A model generated the notes under the pieces. The model was given only the letters and a program-made list of their open reading frames with translations, was not told where the DNA came from and ran no database searches. The position numbers were made by a program, and so were the translations under genes. Positions 16,775-25,587 of a stretch of 64,000 nt of DNA are shown one piece after another. Source of the stretch: Saccharopolyspora ipomoeae (GTDB lineage Bacteria > Actinomycetota > Actinomycetes > Mycobacteriales > Pseudonocardiaceae); contig NZ_JASAOF010000009.1 of assembly GCF_029952525.1 (NCBI RefSeq), positions 62,001 through 126,000 of the forward strand. The letters run 5' to 3'. Every line of letters begins with the position of its first letter. The stretch's first letter is position 1.

Positions 16775-17776
16775 GTGATCGTGCAAGCCGTAGTGATCGA
16801 AGGACCAGGTCAGGTCGTCGTGAAGGACGTCGCAGACCCCGAACCGGCCGCCGGGCAGGTGCTCGTGCGGGTGCACGCCAGCGGGCTGTGCGGGACGGAT
16901 CTGCACCTGGTCGACGGGGTGCTGCCCACCGACCACCCGTTGACCCCCGGGCACGAGTTCGCCGGCGAGGTCGTCGAACTCGGCGAGGGCGTCAGCGGGA
17001 TCGCGGTCGGCGACCGCGTCGCGGTGGACCCCAACCTGCCGTGCGGCACCTGCCGCTGGTGCCGGGCCGGGCGCGGGAACCTGTGCACGGTCTGGGACGC
17101 CATCGGCGTGAGCAAGGCGGGGTCGGCGGCCGAGCTGGTGGCCGTGCCGGCGGGGATCTGCTTCGCCCTGCCCTCGACGGTGTCCTACACCGCCGGGGCG
17201 ATGGTGGAGCCGCTGTCCTGCGCGGTGCACGGCCTGAGCCGGCTGCCGCGGCTGCCCGGCTCGCACTACCTCATCTACGGCGCGGGCACGATGGGCCTGC
17301 TCATGGCGTCGCTGGTGCGCCGGGCCGGGGCGGCGTCGGTGTCCACCGTGGACCTCAACGCGTCCCGGTTGGACTTCGCGCTGTCCTACGCCTCCGACCG
17401 CGCCACCACCGACGCCGACGCGCTGGAGCAGCCCGACGGCTACGACGTGGTCATCGACGCCACCGGCGCGGTCCCGGCCATCGAGGACGGTCTCGGCCGG
17501 GTCCGCAAGGGCGGCACGTTCCTGCAGTTCGGCGTCGCCGACCCGAATGCGCGGGCCAGCTTCTCGCCGTTCCGGGTCTACCACGAGGAGATCGACATCC
17601 TCGGATCGATGGCCGTGCACCGGGGTTTCCAGCCCGCGATCGAGCTGGTGGCCTCCGGCACGGTCGACGTCGAGTCACTGGTGTCGGCGACCCTGCCGCT
17701 GGCCGACTACGACGAGGCGATCGCCCGCTTCCGGTCCGGTGACGGCCACAAGATCCACGTGGCCCCGGCCCGGTAA
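16775..17776 (+). CDS. Zinc-dependent alcohol/polyol dehydrogenase (sorbitol dehydrogenase-like MDR)
   Basis: 333 residues. The catalytic zinc site is formed by SGLCGTDLHL and GHEFAGEVVELG. Four cysteines in LPCGTCRWCRAGRGNLC bind the structural zinc, and YGAGTMGLL is the NAD-binding turn. Overall it resembles sorbitol/L-threonine/galactitol dehydrogenases, so it probably oxidises a polyol to a ketose in the cytosol. The GTG at 16775 gives the usual N-terminus; a second GTG two codons later is equally possible. The upstream LacI operator and the downstream sugar porter suggest an inducible polyol or sugar uptake-and-oxidation unit. Confidence 0.85.
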   Translation: MIVQAVVIEGPGQVVVKDVADPEPAAGQVLVRVHASGLCGTDLHLVDGVLPTDHPLTPGHEFAGEVVELGEGVSGIAVGDRVAVDPNLPCGTCRWCRAGRGNLCTVWDAIGVSKAGSAAELVAVPAGICFALPSTVSYTAGAMVEPLSCAVHGLSRLPRLPGSHYLIYGAGTMGLLMASLVRRAGAASVSTVDLNASRLDFALSYASDRATTDADALEQPDGYDVVIDATGAVPAIEDGLGRVRKGGTFLQFGVADPNARASFSPFRVYHEEIDILGSMAVHRGFQPAIELVASGTVDVESLVSATLPLADYDEAIARFRSGDGHKIHVAPAR

Positions 17777-17801
17777 CGAGCAACCGGGGTTCCGCCGCGA
17801 T

Positions 17802-17837
17802 GGGGTGGGGAAGTTTTCATGAAAACCTCCCCACCCC
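17802..17837. repeat. Fifth GTTTTCATGAAAAC palindrome, intergenic
   Basis: A 36-bp palindrome with 17-base arms (one mismatch) around the same TTTTCATGAAAA centre as the copies in the oxidoreductase gene. The outer arms GGGGTGGGG and CCCCACCCC extend further than in the other copies. It sits 26 bases after the dehydrogenase stop and 49 before the sugar porter, where it could weaken read-through between the two genes. Confidence 0.8.
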
Positions 17838-17885
17838 CATCACCGGGACTCCCCAACTTCTGAGTCCGACGAAGGGTTTCGAGCA

Positions 17886-19298
17886 ATGACGCCAACCACC
17901 CCCGCGACGGAGCGTTCGCGCACGCGCAACGCCCTGATCTGGATATTCGGGGCGCTGGGCGGAATTCTGTGGGGTTATGACACCGGTGTGATCTCCGGTG
18001 CCATGCTGTTCATCAAGCAGGACATCCCGTTGTCCCCGTTCCAGCAGGGGCTCGTGGTCAGCGGCCTGCTGGTGGGCGCGATGGCGGGTGCCGGCGCGTC
18101 CGGCCGCCTCGCCGACGCGTGGGGGCGGCGGAAGCTGATCCTGTGGGCCGCCGTGGTGTTCACCCTGGGCACGGTCGGCGCGATGCTGGCGACCACCGCG
18201 TGGACGCTGGTGGCCTTCCGGTTCGTCATCGGCATCGGTGTCGGCATCGCCTCGGTGGTCGTGCCGCTGTACCTGACCGAGCTGGCGCCGAAGCAGTCGC
18301 GCGGCGGCCTGACCTCGCTGATGCAGCTGCTGGTGACCGTGGGCATCCTGGTCGCCTACATCACCGACTACGCGCTGGCCGACAGCGGGGCCTGGCGCTG
18401 GATGCTGGGCCTGGGAGCGGTTCCGGCGGTGCTGCTGGGCATCGGCATCTACTTCCAACCGGAGAGCCCCCGCTGGCTGGTCAAGCACGGCCGGGCCGAT
18501 CAGGCCCGCGAGGTGCTGACGAAGCTGCGCGGCGTCCGCGCCGAGGAGATCGAGGAAGAGCTCGACGAGATCCGCGCCGCCGACAAGGAGAAGGAAGCCG
18601 AGAACGCCGTCGGCATCCGCGAGCTGCTGACCCCGAGGCTGCGCCGCGTCGTGCTGCTGGGCCTGGGACTGGTGTTCTTCCAGAACTTCATCGGCATCAA
18701 CACGATCATCTACTACGCCCCGACGCTGCTGACCACGCTCGGTTTCGGCACTTCCGGCGCGATCCTGGCCAACGTCGGCATCGGCCTGGTCAACGTGCTC
18801 ATGACGCTGCCCGCGTTGCGGCTGATCGACCGCGCGGGCCGCAAGTCGCTGCTGGCGGTGGGCAGCATCGGCATGCTGGTGTCGATGCTGGCGCTGGGCA
18901 TCGCCAACGTCGCCGGTCTGTCCTACGGTCCGCTGCTGGTGGCGGTCACGCTGGGCAGCATCGTGGTCTACATCGCCTCGTTCGCGGTGTCCTGGGGTCC
19001 GGTGCAGTGGGTGATGCTGCCCGAGCTGTTCCCGCTGCGGATGCGCGGTTCGGCGGTGGGCATCTGCCTGGTGTTCAACTGGCTGTTCAACATGGCCGTG
19101 GCCCTGGTGTTCCCGGTGCTGCTCGACATCACCGGCCCGGGCGCGATGTTCCTGTTCTTCGCCCTGATGGCGGTCCTGTCGTTCTGGTTCGTCCAGCGCG
19201 GCCTCATCGAGACCAAGGGCAAGAGCCTGGAAGCCATCGAGCAGGAGGTCCTGGGCACCGACCCGGAGCCCGCTGCCGAGCAGCCGGTCAACGCCTGA
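17886..19298 (+). CDS. Sugar porter (MFS, XylE/GalP/GLUT type)
   Basis: 470 residues with twelve predicted membrane helices. Diagnostic motifs of the sugar porter family are present: GYDTGVISGAML in helix 1, GRLADAWGRRK in the 2-3 loop, PESPRWLVKHGR before the central loop, QNFIGINTIIYYAP in helix 7, RAGRKSLL in the 8-9 loop, and ETKGKSLEAIE (usually PETKG; here I replaces P) at the C-terminus. It imports a hexose, pentose or polyol with protons. Under the LacI operator together with the dehydrogenase; the substrate is probably the one that dehydrogenase oxidises. Confidence 0.92.
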   Translation: MTPTTPATERSRTRNALIWIFGALGGILWGYDTGVISGAMLFIKQDIPLSPFQQGLVVSGLLVGAMAGAGASGRLADAWGRRKLILWAAVVFTLGTVGAMLATTAWTLVAFRFVIGIGVGIASVVVPLYLTELAPKQSRGGLTSLMQLLVTVGILVAYITDYALADSGAWRWMLGLGAVPAVLLGIGIYFQPESPRWLVKHGRADQAREVLTKLRGVRAEEIEEELDEIRAADKEKEAENAVGIRELLTPRLRRVVLLGLGLVFFQNFIGINTIIYYAPTLLTTLGFGTSGAILANVGIGLVNVLMTLPALRLIDRAGRKSLLAVGSIGMLVSMLALGIANVAGLSYGPLLVAVTLGSIVVYIASFAVSWGPVQWVMLPELFPLRMRGSAVGICLVFNWLFNMAVALVFPVLLDITGPGAMFLFFALMAVLSFWFVQRGLIETKGKSLEAIEQEVLGTDPEPAAEQPVNA

Positions 19299-20094
19299 TC
19301 CGACCGCGACCAGTGGCCCCGTCCGCCCCTCGGACGGGGCCACTCGCGCGTTCCAGGGCCACGAGCGCTTCGGCGACGGCGTCCGGAGTCTCGTAGGTGG
19401 GGCTGTGACCGGCGTCGACGATCCGCAGGGAGGCGTTCGGGATCGCCGCGGCCATGCCCTCGGCGACGTCGACGGTCCGGACCGGGTCGAACCGCCCGTG
19501 CACGATCGAGACCGGCATCGGCAGGTCCGGCAGAACCGGTTCGAGATCGGTGGCGTGCTGACTGCGCAACGCCTGCAACGCCGCGATCAGCGGAACCGAA
19601 TCGCCGTAGTCGAGCAGGCGCCTGCGGTCCTCGTCGGAGGGGGAGTGGTGGAAGGAGCGCTCGATGACGGCCCGCACGACCTGCTCGGTCCCGTCGCGTT
19701 CCATCCCGTCGATCAGGGACGTGACGTCCCCGTGCCGGTGCATGTTCGGACCGGTGTTGACCAGCATCAACCCCTCGACGAGCTCCGGCCGCTCCGCCGC
19801 CAGCCGCAACGCGACAGCACCTCCGGTCGAATGTCCGACGACGATCGCCGATCCGCTCGCGCTGCTGGAGATCATCCCGGCGACCCACTCGGCGACCTCG
19901 TCGATCCCGCACTCCGGCGCTTCGGTCATCCACGGCAGAGCCCGCACGTCGAACCGGGGCTCCACCAGCTCCCGGAGCGGGTCGAAGACCATCGGCGCGC
20001 AGAACGTCCCGGGCAGAGCCACCACGCTCCGCACCCGGTCGCTCAGGCGGCCAATGCCCTCCGGTTCGTCCGACCGGCCCACGACCTCGCTCAA
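19288..20094 (-). CDS. Alpha/beta hydrolase
   Basis: 268 residues. Nucleophile elbow GHSTGG, a catalytic Asp in VHGRFDPVRT and a catalytic His in DAGHSPTYE form a complete triad; the cap region lies between. It hydrolyses an ester, lactone or C-C bond, but the substrate is unknown. The start is a TTG at 20094 with GAGGGG seven bases upstream; a GTG at 20082 would also serve. The last 17 residues, starting GPVRGADGATG, are encoded by the terminator hairpin shared with the convergent sugar porter and are unlikely to matter for catalysis. Confidence 0.8.
   Translation of the reverse strand: MSEVVGRSDEPEGIGRLSDRVRSVVALPGTFCAPMVFDPLRELVEPRFDVRALPWMTEAPECGIDEVAEWVAGMISSSASGSAIVVGHSTGGAVALRLAAERPELVEGLMLVNTGPNMHRHGDVTSLIDGMERDGTEQVVRAVIERSFHHSPSDEDRRRLLDYGDSVPLIAALQALRSQHATDLEPVLPDLPMPVSIVHGRFDPVRTVDVAEGMAAAIPNASLRIVDAGHSPTYETPDAVAEALVALERASGPVRGADGATGRGRIRR
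19312..19344. terminator. Hairpin terminator within the 3' end of the hydrolase gene
   Basis: A perfect 14-bp stem (AGTGGCCCCGTCCG and complement) around CCCCT begins 14 bases after the sugar porter stop. It also encodes the C-terminal tail of the oppositely oriented hydrolase. Confidence 0.75.
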
Positions 20095-20224
20095 CGCTCC
20101 ACCCCTCGCACCACGGACGCCAACAGCTGGACTCTACGAACAGACCGGAACAACGACCAACCCGATCCAGGCCGCACGCCGCACCGCCGGGTGGAAACCC
20201 TGACGACGCAACGGGTTTCCGCTG

Positions 20225-21259
20225 TCAGCAGCCCGCCGCGTAGACGTAGCAGCGCAGCTGCGGTTCCCGGTCGGTCGACGGCGTGCCCACCAGGTTCACC
20301 CCGGGCAGCGCCGTGCTGAGCAGGCCGGGAACCGCCGACAGCGGCTGCAGGAAGGTGTTCACCGACATCGGGTCGACGTGCGGCATCAACGGCTGCCCGC
20401 ACACCGAGGCGTCGACCCGAGCCGGATCGGCCGGGCCCGGGTGGTCGAGCGCGTCGACGACCAGCGCGTAGGTGACCGGGTCGACGGTGCCGACCAGCAG
20501 GTGCGTCGACACGTCGGTGGGGCACACGTCCTGCACGGCGACGTTGCCGATCATCCCGTCACCGGTGTGCAGCTCGGAGGACTCCGGCGGCGTCACGACC
20601 TCGTCGAGCCGGGTGTAGATCACGCTGTAGCTGATGCCCGGGAACGTCTCGGCCCGGCTGTTGAGCGCCCGCGTGAAGTCCGAACCCGCCTGCTGCTGCC
20701 ACACCGCCGGTTCGCACTCGGCCGGAGCGGGCCCGCACCCGGGCATCGACTCGGTGCCGTGGTTGGAGGGAGCCATGCCGATCACGTCGTCGACCAGGCC
20801 GCGCACGTCGGGCCAGAAGCGCAGCGCCCACCGCGGGTTCATGCCGCCCTGGGAGTGCCCGAGCACGGCGATGCGCTTGCCGGTGAGCCGGTGCATCTCG
20901 CGGATCCCGTGCACCAGGTACTCGCCCGCGACCTGGATATCGCCGAGGGTGTGATCGGGCATCGTCACCGCGCACGAGAACCGGTCCTGAGCGGCGAAGG
21001 CCCGCTCGTAGGTCCAGGAGTAGTTCTCCTGCGGCGTGACGCTGGTGGCGGGGCTCAGCAGCACCGGCTGCGGATCGCTCCCGGGATCGCCGTGGCAGGT
21101 CAGCGACGCCCGCAATTGCTCCGGCGGCACGCTCAACGCGGGACCGGGCCGGTCCACCGGCGCGAACCCCGACTCCGCCTGCGCTGGCACCGGTACCAGT
21201 ACCAGCAGCAGGACCATCCCCAACGAGAACACGACGCTGTGCACCCAACGGCTGATCAT
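20225..21259 (-). CDS. Secreted lipase/esterase (alpha/beta fold)
   Basis: 344 residues. A signal peptide of about 28 residues (MISRWVHSVVFSLGMVLLL then VLVPVPAQA) shows export. The mature part has the lipase elbow GHSQGG (nucleophile Ser). A likely catalytic Asp lies in YTRLDEVVTP and a His in DVSTHLLVG. Cysteines spread through the chain (TCHGDPG, GCGPAPAEC, DVCPTD, SVCGQP, RCYVYAAGC) suggest disulphides, as in extracellular triacylglycerol lipases such as the CalB-like group. The start at 21259 is chosen for the signal peptide; TTG and GTG codons further upstream are possible. No operon partner. Confidence 0.83.
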   Translation of the reverse strand: MISRWVHSVVFSLGMVLLLVLVPVPAQAESGFAPVDRPGPALSVPPEQLRASLTCHGDPGSDPQPVLLSPATSVTPQENYSWTYERAFAAQDRFSCAVTMPDHTLGDIQVAGEYLVHGIREMHRLTGKRIAVLGHSQGGMNPRWALRFWPDVRGLVDDVIGMAPSNHGTESMPGCGPAPAECEPAVWQQQAGSDFTRALNSRAETFPGISYSVIYTRLDEVVTPPESSELHTGDGMIGNVAVQDVCPTDVSTHLLVGTVDPVTYALVVDALDHPGPADPARVDASVCGQPLMPHVDPMSVNTFLQPLSAVPGLLSTALPGVNLVGTPSTDREPQLRCYVYAAGC

Positions 21260-21316
21260 GCCGCGTACAACGACGCGCCCCGCCGGAGGTTGCGGCCCCG
21301 TGTTCCTCAACAGCCC

Positions 21317-22210
21317 CTAGGCGGACTTCTCGCCGATGGCGAACCAGGCGTACGGGCGCATCTTCTCCGACTCGGCGACGTCCTCCGGGCAGGTGATCAT
21401 GTCCGGGCGGTACTCGGGCAGCTGCGCCACACCAGGCCCGAGCAGCCGCCAGTCCTCGCCGAGCCCGTCGAACCAGGAGGTGAGCGTGGGGCGGTCCCGC
21501 AGCCACAGCGGGTTCGGCGTCACGTCGCACTCGGTCCGGAACCGCTCCATCGCCGCCCGCGCCTCCGGGTCGGGCACGTCGGAGGCGAAGTGGGTGACGA
21601 CGATCCGCGACCCCGCGGAGAGCTTGCCGGCGTAGCGGCGCAGCACCCCGGGGATGTCGCCGTTGGGGCCGATGAACTGCAGCACCGAGATGGCCAGCAG
21701 GCACACCGGTTCGCTCAGGTTCAGCAACCGCTGGGTGGAGCAGTCGTCGAGCACCTCGCGCCAGTTCAGCAGGTCCTCCTGCACGACCCCGGCCCACTCG
21801 ACGTCCTGCAGCTTCACCCGCGTGTGCGCGGCCGCGACCGGCTCGCAGTCGACGTAGACCACGCGCACCGGCTCGTCGGCGTGGTCCTGGAGGATCTCGT
21901 GCACGTTGCCCATGGTCGGGATGCCCGAGCCCAGGTCGAGGAACTGCCGGACCCCGGCGTCGTAGGCGTCGAGCACGGCCCGCCGCAGGAACGCCCGGTT
22001 CTGCCGAGCCACGCCCGCGATCTGCGGCCACATGCCCAGCAGCCGCTCCCCGAAGACCCGGTCGATCGCCCAGTGCGCGGTCCCGCCCAGGAACCAGTCG
22101 TAGATCCGCCCGGGGTTCGGACGGTTCACGTCCAACCCGGCCGCATCACGTGACTGCTCGACCACCGGCAACCCCCTGCCCTCGAATCCGTACCCCACAG
22201 ATGATCGCAT
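21317..22210 (-). CDS. SAM-dependent methyltransferase, DUF574 (Methyltransf_19) family
   Basis: 297 residues. The family opening NRPNPGRIYDWFLGGTAHWA, the SAM-binding loop QFLDLGSGIPTMGNVHE, the acidic turn VVYVDCEPVA and ISVLQFIGPNGDIPGVL are characteristic of the S-adenosylmethionine methyltransferases found in many copies in Streptomyces and relatives. Their substrates are mostly unknown; some sit next to regulators or secondary metabolism genes. It stands alone here, transcribed away from the tRNA gene. Confidence 0.85.
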   Translation of the reverse strand: MRSSVGYGFEGRGLPVVEQSRDAAGLDVNRPNPGRIYDWFLGGTAHWAIDRVFGERLLGMWPQIAGVARQNRAFLRRAVLDAYDAGVRQFLDLGSGIPTMGNVHEILQDHADEPVRVVYVDCEPVAAAHTRVKLQDVEWAGVVQEDLLNWREVLDDCSTQRLLNLSEPVCLLAISVLQFIGPNGDIPGVLRRYAGKLSAGSRIVVTHFASDVPDPEARAAMERFRTECDVTPNPLWLRDRPTLTSWFDGLGEDWRLLGPGVAQLPEYRPDMITCPEDVAESEKMRPYAWFAIGEKSA

Positions 22211-22420
22211 CCCCAGGCCTTCAACAGGAGAAGGGACAGGCCGGAAAAGGACGACGACCCAAAATCAGGACCAAGCGGAGCGCGATCATCCACACGCCCC
22301 GGCGCGGAAGCTCCAGGTTGACTCCCGATGGCCGATGAACTGCGCAAACCAACTTAGGTAGACCCCCATGATCAGCCCCAAATCCGTGGGGTAAGCTATT
22401 GGCACACCCCACGGGGTGGC

Positions 22421-22494
<74 letters not shown>

Positions 22495-22500
22495 CTGGCA

Positions 22501-22542
22501 AGAGGGTTTCCGCAGGTCAGAGCCTGTGGGAACCCTCTTTTT
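22501..22542 (+). terminator. Rho-independent terminator of the tRNA
   Basis: Eleven-base arms AGAGGGTTTCC (22501-22511) and GGGAACCCTCT (22528-22538) pair, with an inner CGCAGG/CCTGTG extension, followed by TTTTT. This is one of few terminators in the window with a real U-run. Confidence 0.85.
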
Positions 22543-22883
22543 GTGTTCTTGCACAGCCTCCCGGAGTCAAGCACGCCGCTCATGGACACCTTGACTGCGG
22601 AGCTTTGGAATGCCCTCGGTGATCTTGGAAAGATCACCGAGGGTCTCTCGGCGGTGTGGTCCGGATGCCTCCGGGACTGGGGCCGCAGCCTGCGTTCGAC
22701 GGCGGTGAACAAGCACAAGGCGTTGCGGGTGTTCTTCGGCTCGCTGCTCAACGACGAGCGCATTTCATTGCGCCGAGTGAAGCCCGTTCGAGCGGGGCTC
22801 ACGACGTAGTGGAACCTCGCTCGTAAGCGAACAGGTGCTCGTTCGGATGCGTTTTGAACTGGTGTGGACCGAAAAAATGATGC
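22543..22883. other. Gene-free stretch downstream of tRNA-Pro, with a 14-bp hairpin
   Basis: No recognisable gene. A possible 88-codon reading frame (22543-22809) has no ribosome-binding site and no family resemblance. At 22613-22643 there is a perfect 14-bp hairpin (CCCTCGGTGATCTT, loop GGA), possibly a second terminator insulating the catabolic region. I saw no second copy of the tRNA 3' end that would mark an integrated element. Confidence 0.45.
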
Positions 22884-22912
22884 TAGACGAGCGGTCGCAC
22901 GTTCGTTAGGCT
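22884..22912 (+). promoter_or_regulatory. Promoter with regulon operator in the spacer (site 1)
   Basis: TAGACG (22884-22889) and TAGGCT (22907-22912) are spaced by 17 bp, and positions 22891-22906 hold GCGGTCGCACGTTCGT, a copy of the 16-bp dyad with a perfect right half. The arrangement is repeated at 36027-36055 and on the other strand at 53074-53103. It drives the cupin/acyl-CoA dehydrogenase operon. Confidence 0.65.
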
Positions 22913-22944
22913 TCGGGCGTTCGAGTTGATGAGGAGGAGCTGAG

Positions 22945-23370
22945 ATGGCCAAGGACGACGTTCCCGTTGTGACCCGGAGCGGGCAGGAGGACACCGGGAC
23001 CGGACAGTCGGGTGGGGCCGTGCGCATCTCGGGTGTCGGTCCGCAGCACACGCCCGCCACCAGGATCTGGTACGGCAAGGTCAGCAACGAGCCGGGGTAC
23101 CGGTCGCTCCCGCACCACCACGGCGAGGCCGAGACCGGCGGTTACGTCCTCAAGGGCAAGGGGCGGATCTGGTTCGGCTCGAACTACGCCCAGTACGTGG
23201 ACCTGGCCGAGGGTGACTTCGTGTTCGTGCCGCCGTTCATGCCGCACGTCGAGGGCAACATGAGCACCACTGAGGAGCTGGTCTGGCTGACCTGCCGGAC
23301 GCCGGACAACATCGTGGTCAACCTCGACGAGGTCGACGACAGCGCCCTCGAGGGCTATCGGCGCGCCTGA
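22945..23370 (+). CDS. Small cupin-domain protein
   Basis: 141 residues with one cupin barrel. Metal-ligand-type residues are seen in LPHHHGEAETGGYVLKGKG (HxH and Glu, first motif) and in PPFMPHVEGN (His, second motif). Single-domain cupins act as dioxygenases, isomerases or ligand sensors, so no reaction can be assigned. GAGGAGGAG precedes the ATG. It is the first gene of an operon with an acyl-CoA dehydrogenase and an FAH-family protein, directly behind operator site 1, so it belongs to the catabolic regulon. Confidence 0.8.
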   Translation: MAKDDVPVVTRSGQEDTGTGQSGGAVRISGVGPQHTPATRIWYGKVSNEPGYRSLPHHHGEAETGGYVLKGKGRIWFGSNYAQYVDLAEGDFVFVPPFMPHVEGNMSTTEELVWLTCRTPDNIVVNLDEVDDSALEGYRRA

Positions 23371-23433
23371 TCAGGCCCCTTCGAACACCGACGTTGAACG
23401 CCGCGCGGCGGGAGGCGGCAGAAAGGCTCGAAC

Positions 23434-24648
23434 ATGCAGAGCGGCACGGCAGGCGGGCGGGATCGTCCCGCGGGATGGAAGGTCGAGGCGGTCGGGACGG
23501 ATTCGTCGGATCAGGCCGAGCTCCGCGAGCTGGTGCGGTCGATCCTCGCCGATCACGCTCCGGACGAGCGCGTCGCCCGGCTCGACGAGTCGGAGACCTT
23601 CGACGAGGAGTTCTACGGTCATCTCGGCGCCGCCGGGCTCATCGGCTTGGGCGCCGACCCGGCGACCGGTGAGGACGCGGATCCCCGGCACGAGATCGTC
23701 GTGCTGGAGGAACTCGGTGCTGGCCACACGTCGATGGCCGTCTGCTTGGTCGTGCAGTACATGGCGCTGCGCCTGCTTAGCCATTACGGCGATGACGAGC
23801 AGCGCAAGCGGGTTCTCGTGCCGCTCGCGGAGGGGAGCGGGCGGTGCGCGTTCGCGCTCTCCGAGGAGGACGGCGGGACCGACATCGCCCGCGCCATGCG
23901 CACGAAGGCTGTCCAGGACGGTTCGGGGTGGGTTCTGTCCGGCCGGAAGACGTGGATCTCGGGTGCGGCGACGTCCGGGTACGCCATCGTGCTGGCCCGC
24001 ACGTCGGAGGACGCGGGCTCGGCGATCGATGGCATCACGATGTTCTTGGTGCCGCTGGACGCCGCCGGGGTCTCCGTGCGGGTGCTCGACACGGCCGGCA
24101 TCCACGGCCTCGACACCTGCGAGGTCACCTTCGACGACGTCCGGCTCGACGGTTCAACGGTGCTGGGCCGGGTGGGGGCGGGCTTCCGGCAGGTCATCGG
24201 CACGCTCAACGGCGAGCGGCTCAACGCCGCTGCTGTGGCGCTGGGAATCGCGCGCGGTGCTCTGCGGAGCGCGGTCGAGTACGCCTCGCAGCGGCAGGCG
24301 TTCGGCCGGAGCATCGGTGGTTTCCAGGCCCTGCAGCACGCTCTGGTCGACGGGGCGGTGCGGGTCGAATCGGCTCGGGGGCTGCTGATCAGGGCCGCTG
24401 ACGCCGCGGGAGCGGGTGAGGCGCAGTCGGACACCTTCTCCGCTATGGCCAAGATCGCGGCCGCTGATGCGGCCACCGACATCACCGACGCGGGGATGCG
24501 GGTCATGGGCGGCGCGGGCTACAGCCGCGAATACCCCATGCAGCGCTACTTCCGCGATGCGCGCCTCTACACGTTCGCGCCGCTGACCAACGAGATGCTG
24601 CGCAACTTCGTCGGCGAGCGTTGGCTCGGCCTGCCTCGCTCTTACTGA
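23434..24648 (+). CDS. Acyl-CoA dehydrogenase (isovaleryl-CoA dehydrogenase-like active site)
   Basis: 404 residues. FAD/substrate motifs CAFALSEEDGGTDIA and SGRKTWISGA, and the C-terminal signature GGAGYSREYPMQRYFRDAR, are intact. The position that carries the catalytic Glu in medium-chain enzymes (IYEGT) reads TFAPLTNE here, with Pro383. A Glu is present at residue 261 in LNGERLNAAA, where isovaleryl- and long-chain acyl-CoA dehydrogenases hold their base. It should therefore be active on branched or bulky acyl-CoAs, producing a 2-enoyl-CoA and passing electrons to ETF. Second gene of the operon driven from operator site 1. Confidence 0.88.
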   Translation: MQSGTAGGRDRPAGWKVEAVGTDSSDQAELRELVRSILADHAPDERVARLDESETFDEEFYGHLGAAGLIGLGADPATGEDADPRHEIVVLEELGAGHTSMAVCLVVQYMALRLLSHYGDDEQRKRVLVPLAEGSGRCAFALSEEDGGTDIARAMRTKAVQDGSGWVLSGRKTWISGAATSGYAIVLARTSEDAGSAIDGITMFLVPLDAAGVSVRVLDTAGIHGLDTCEVTFDDVRLDGSTVLGRVGAGFRQVIGTLNGERLNAAAVALGIARGALRSAVEYASQRQAFGRSIGGFQALQHALVDGAVRVESARGLLIRAADAAGAGEAQSDTFSAMAKIAAADAATDITDAGMRVMGGAGYSREYPMQRYFRDARLYTFAPLTNEMLRNFVGERWLGLPRSY

Positions 24649-24666
24649 ACCGGAGTCGTTGAGACC

Positions 24667-25521
24667 ATGAAGCTGCTGTCCTACCGAAGTGCCGACCGGT
24701 GTTCCTGGGGTGCGCTCGTCGACGACCAGATCGTCGACCTGGCCGCCGTGAACCCGGGTTGGTCGACCTTGGCCCGTGCGCTCGGCGAGGCGGGAACCGA
24801 CGGCATCCGGCACGCGGTCGCTGCATCGGGCACCGCGCACCGGGTCGCGCCGGGCGCCGCGGAGCTCCTGCCGGTGGTCCCGGACCCGGGTAAGATCTTG
24901 TGCGTCGGGCTGAACTTCGAGAAGCACCGCATCGAAACCGGGCGCGAGCGCACCCAACACCCGGTGATCTTCACCCGGTTCCCGGACACCTTCGTCGGTC
25001 ACGGCGCACCGCTCGTCCGCCCGGCTGAGAGCGAGAGCTTCGACTTCGAAGGTGAGCTGGCGCTGGTCATCGGGCGGGGCGGTCGCCGCATCGCGCCGGA
25101 GAACGCGCTGGACCACATCGCGGGGGTCACCTGCCTCAACGACGGTTCGATCCGGGACTTCCAGTCGCACACCCACCAGTTCACGCCGGGCAAGAACTTC
25201 CCGGCGACCGGCGCGATGGGGCCCTGGATGGTCACCCTCGACGAGATCGCGGACCTGTCCGACCTGGAGCTGACGACCCGGCTCAACGGTGTCGAGGTCC
25301 AGCGGGCGCCGCTGTCGGACCTGACCTACTCGATCCCGGAGATCGTCGCCTACTGCTCGTCGTGGACGGAGCTGCGACCGGGCGACGTCATCGCCACCGG
25401 AACGCCGGGTGGCATCGGCGCCCGGCGGGAACCTCCGCTGTGGATGAAGCCCGGGGACGTCTGCGAGGTCGAGGTGTCCGGGATCGGCGTGCTGCGCAAC
25501 GCGATCACCGCCGACGCCTGA
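24667..25521 (+). CDS. Fumarylacetoacetate hydrolase (FAH)-family protein
   Basis: 284 residues. The C-terminal FAH fold begins near residue 75 (KILCVGLNFEKHRIETG). Metal ligands lie in SESFDFEGELALVIGRGGR (E-x-E) and in HIAGVTCLNDGSIRDFQ (Asp), followed by FTPGKNFPATGAMGPW and ATGTPGGIGARREPP. Such enzymes hydrolyse acylpyruvates, decarboxylate oxaloacetate or isomerise ring-cleavage products. Which of these applies is open. It follows the acyl-CoA dehydrogenase by 18 bases in one operon, suggesting a diketo-acid intermediate in the pathway. Confidence 0.85.
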   Translation: MKLLSYRSADRCSWGALVDDQIVDLAAVNPGWSTLARALGEAGTDGIRHAVAASGTAHRVAPGAAELLPVVPDPGKILCVGLNFEKHRIETGRERTQHPVIFTRFPDTFVGHGAPLVRPAESESFDFEGELALVIGRGGRRIAPENALDHIAGVTCLNDGSIRDFQSHTHQFTPGKNFPATGAMGPWMVTLDEIADLSDLELTTRLNGVEVQRAPLSDLTYSIPEIVAYCSSWTELRPGDVIATGTPGGIGARREPPLWMKPGDVCEVEVSGIGVLRNAITADA

Positions 25522-25561
25522 GCCGTAGACCTCAGCAGGACCGGGGTGCGGCCTGTGAAAA

Positions 25562-25577
25562 ACGTACGCACGTTCGT
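25562..25577. promoter_or_regulatory. Regulon operator (site 2)
   Basis: ACGTACGCACGTTCGT matches the shared dyad at nearly every symmetric position. It lies ten bases before the start of the small leader-type reading frame, where it would overlap the 5' end of the transcript to the MFS gene. Confidence 0.65.
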
Positions 25578-25587
25578 GGAGGTGAAC

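Noticed and set aside
22543-22809. 88-codon open frame after the tRNA
   Set aside because: No ribosome-binding site, no family features, and a 14-bp hairpin runs through it.
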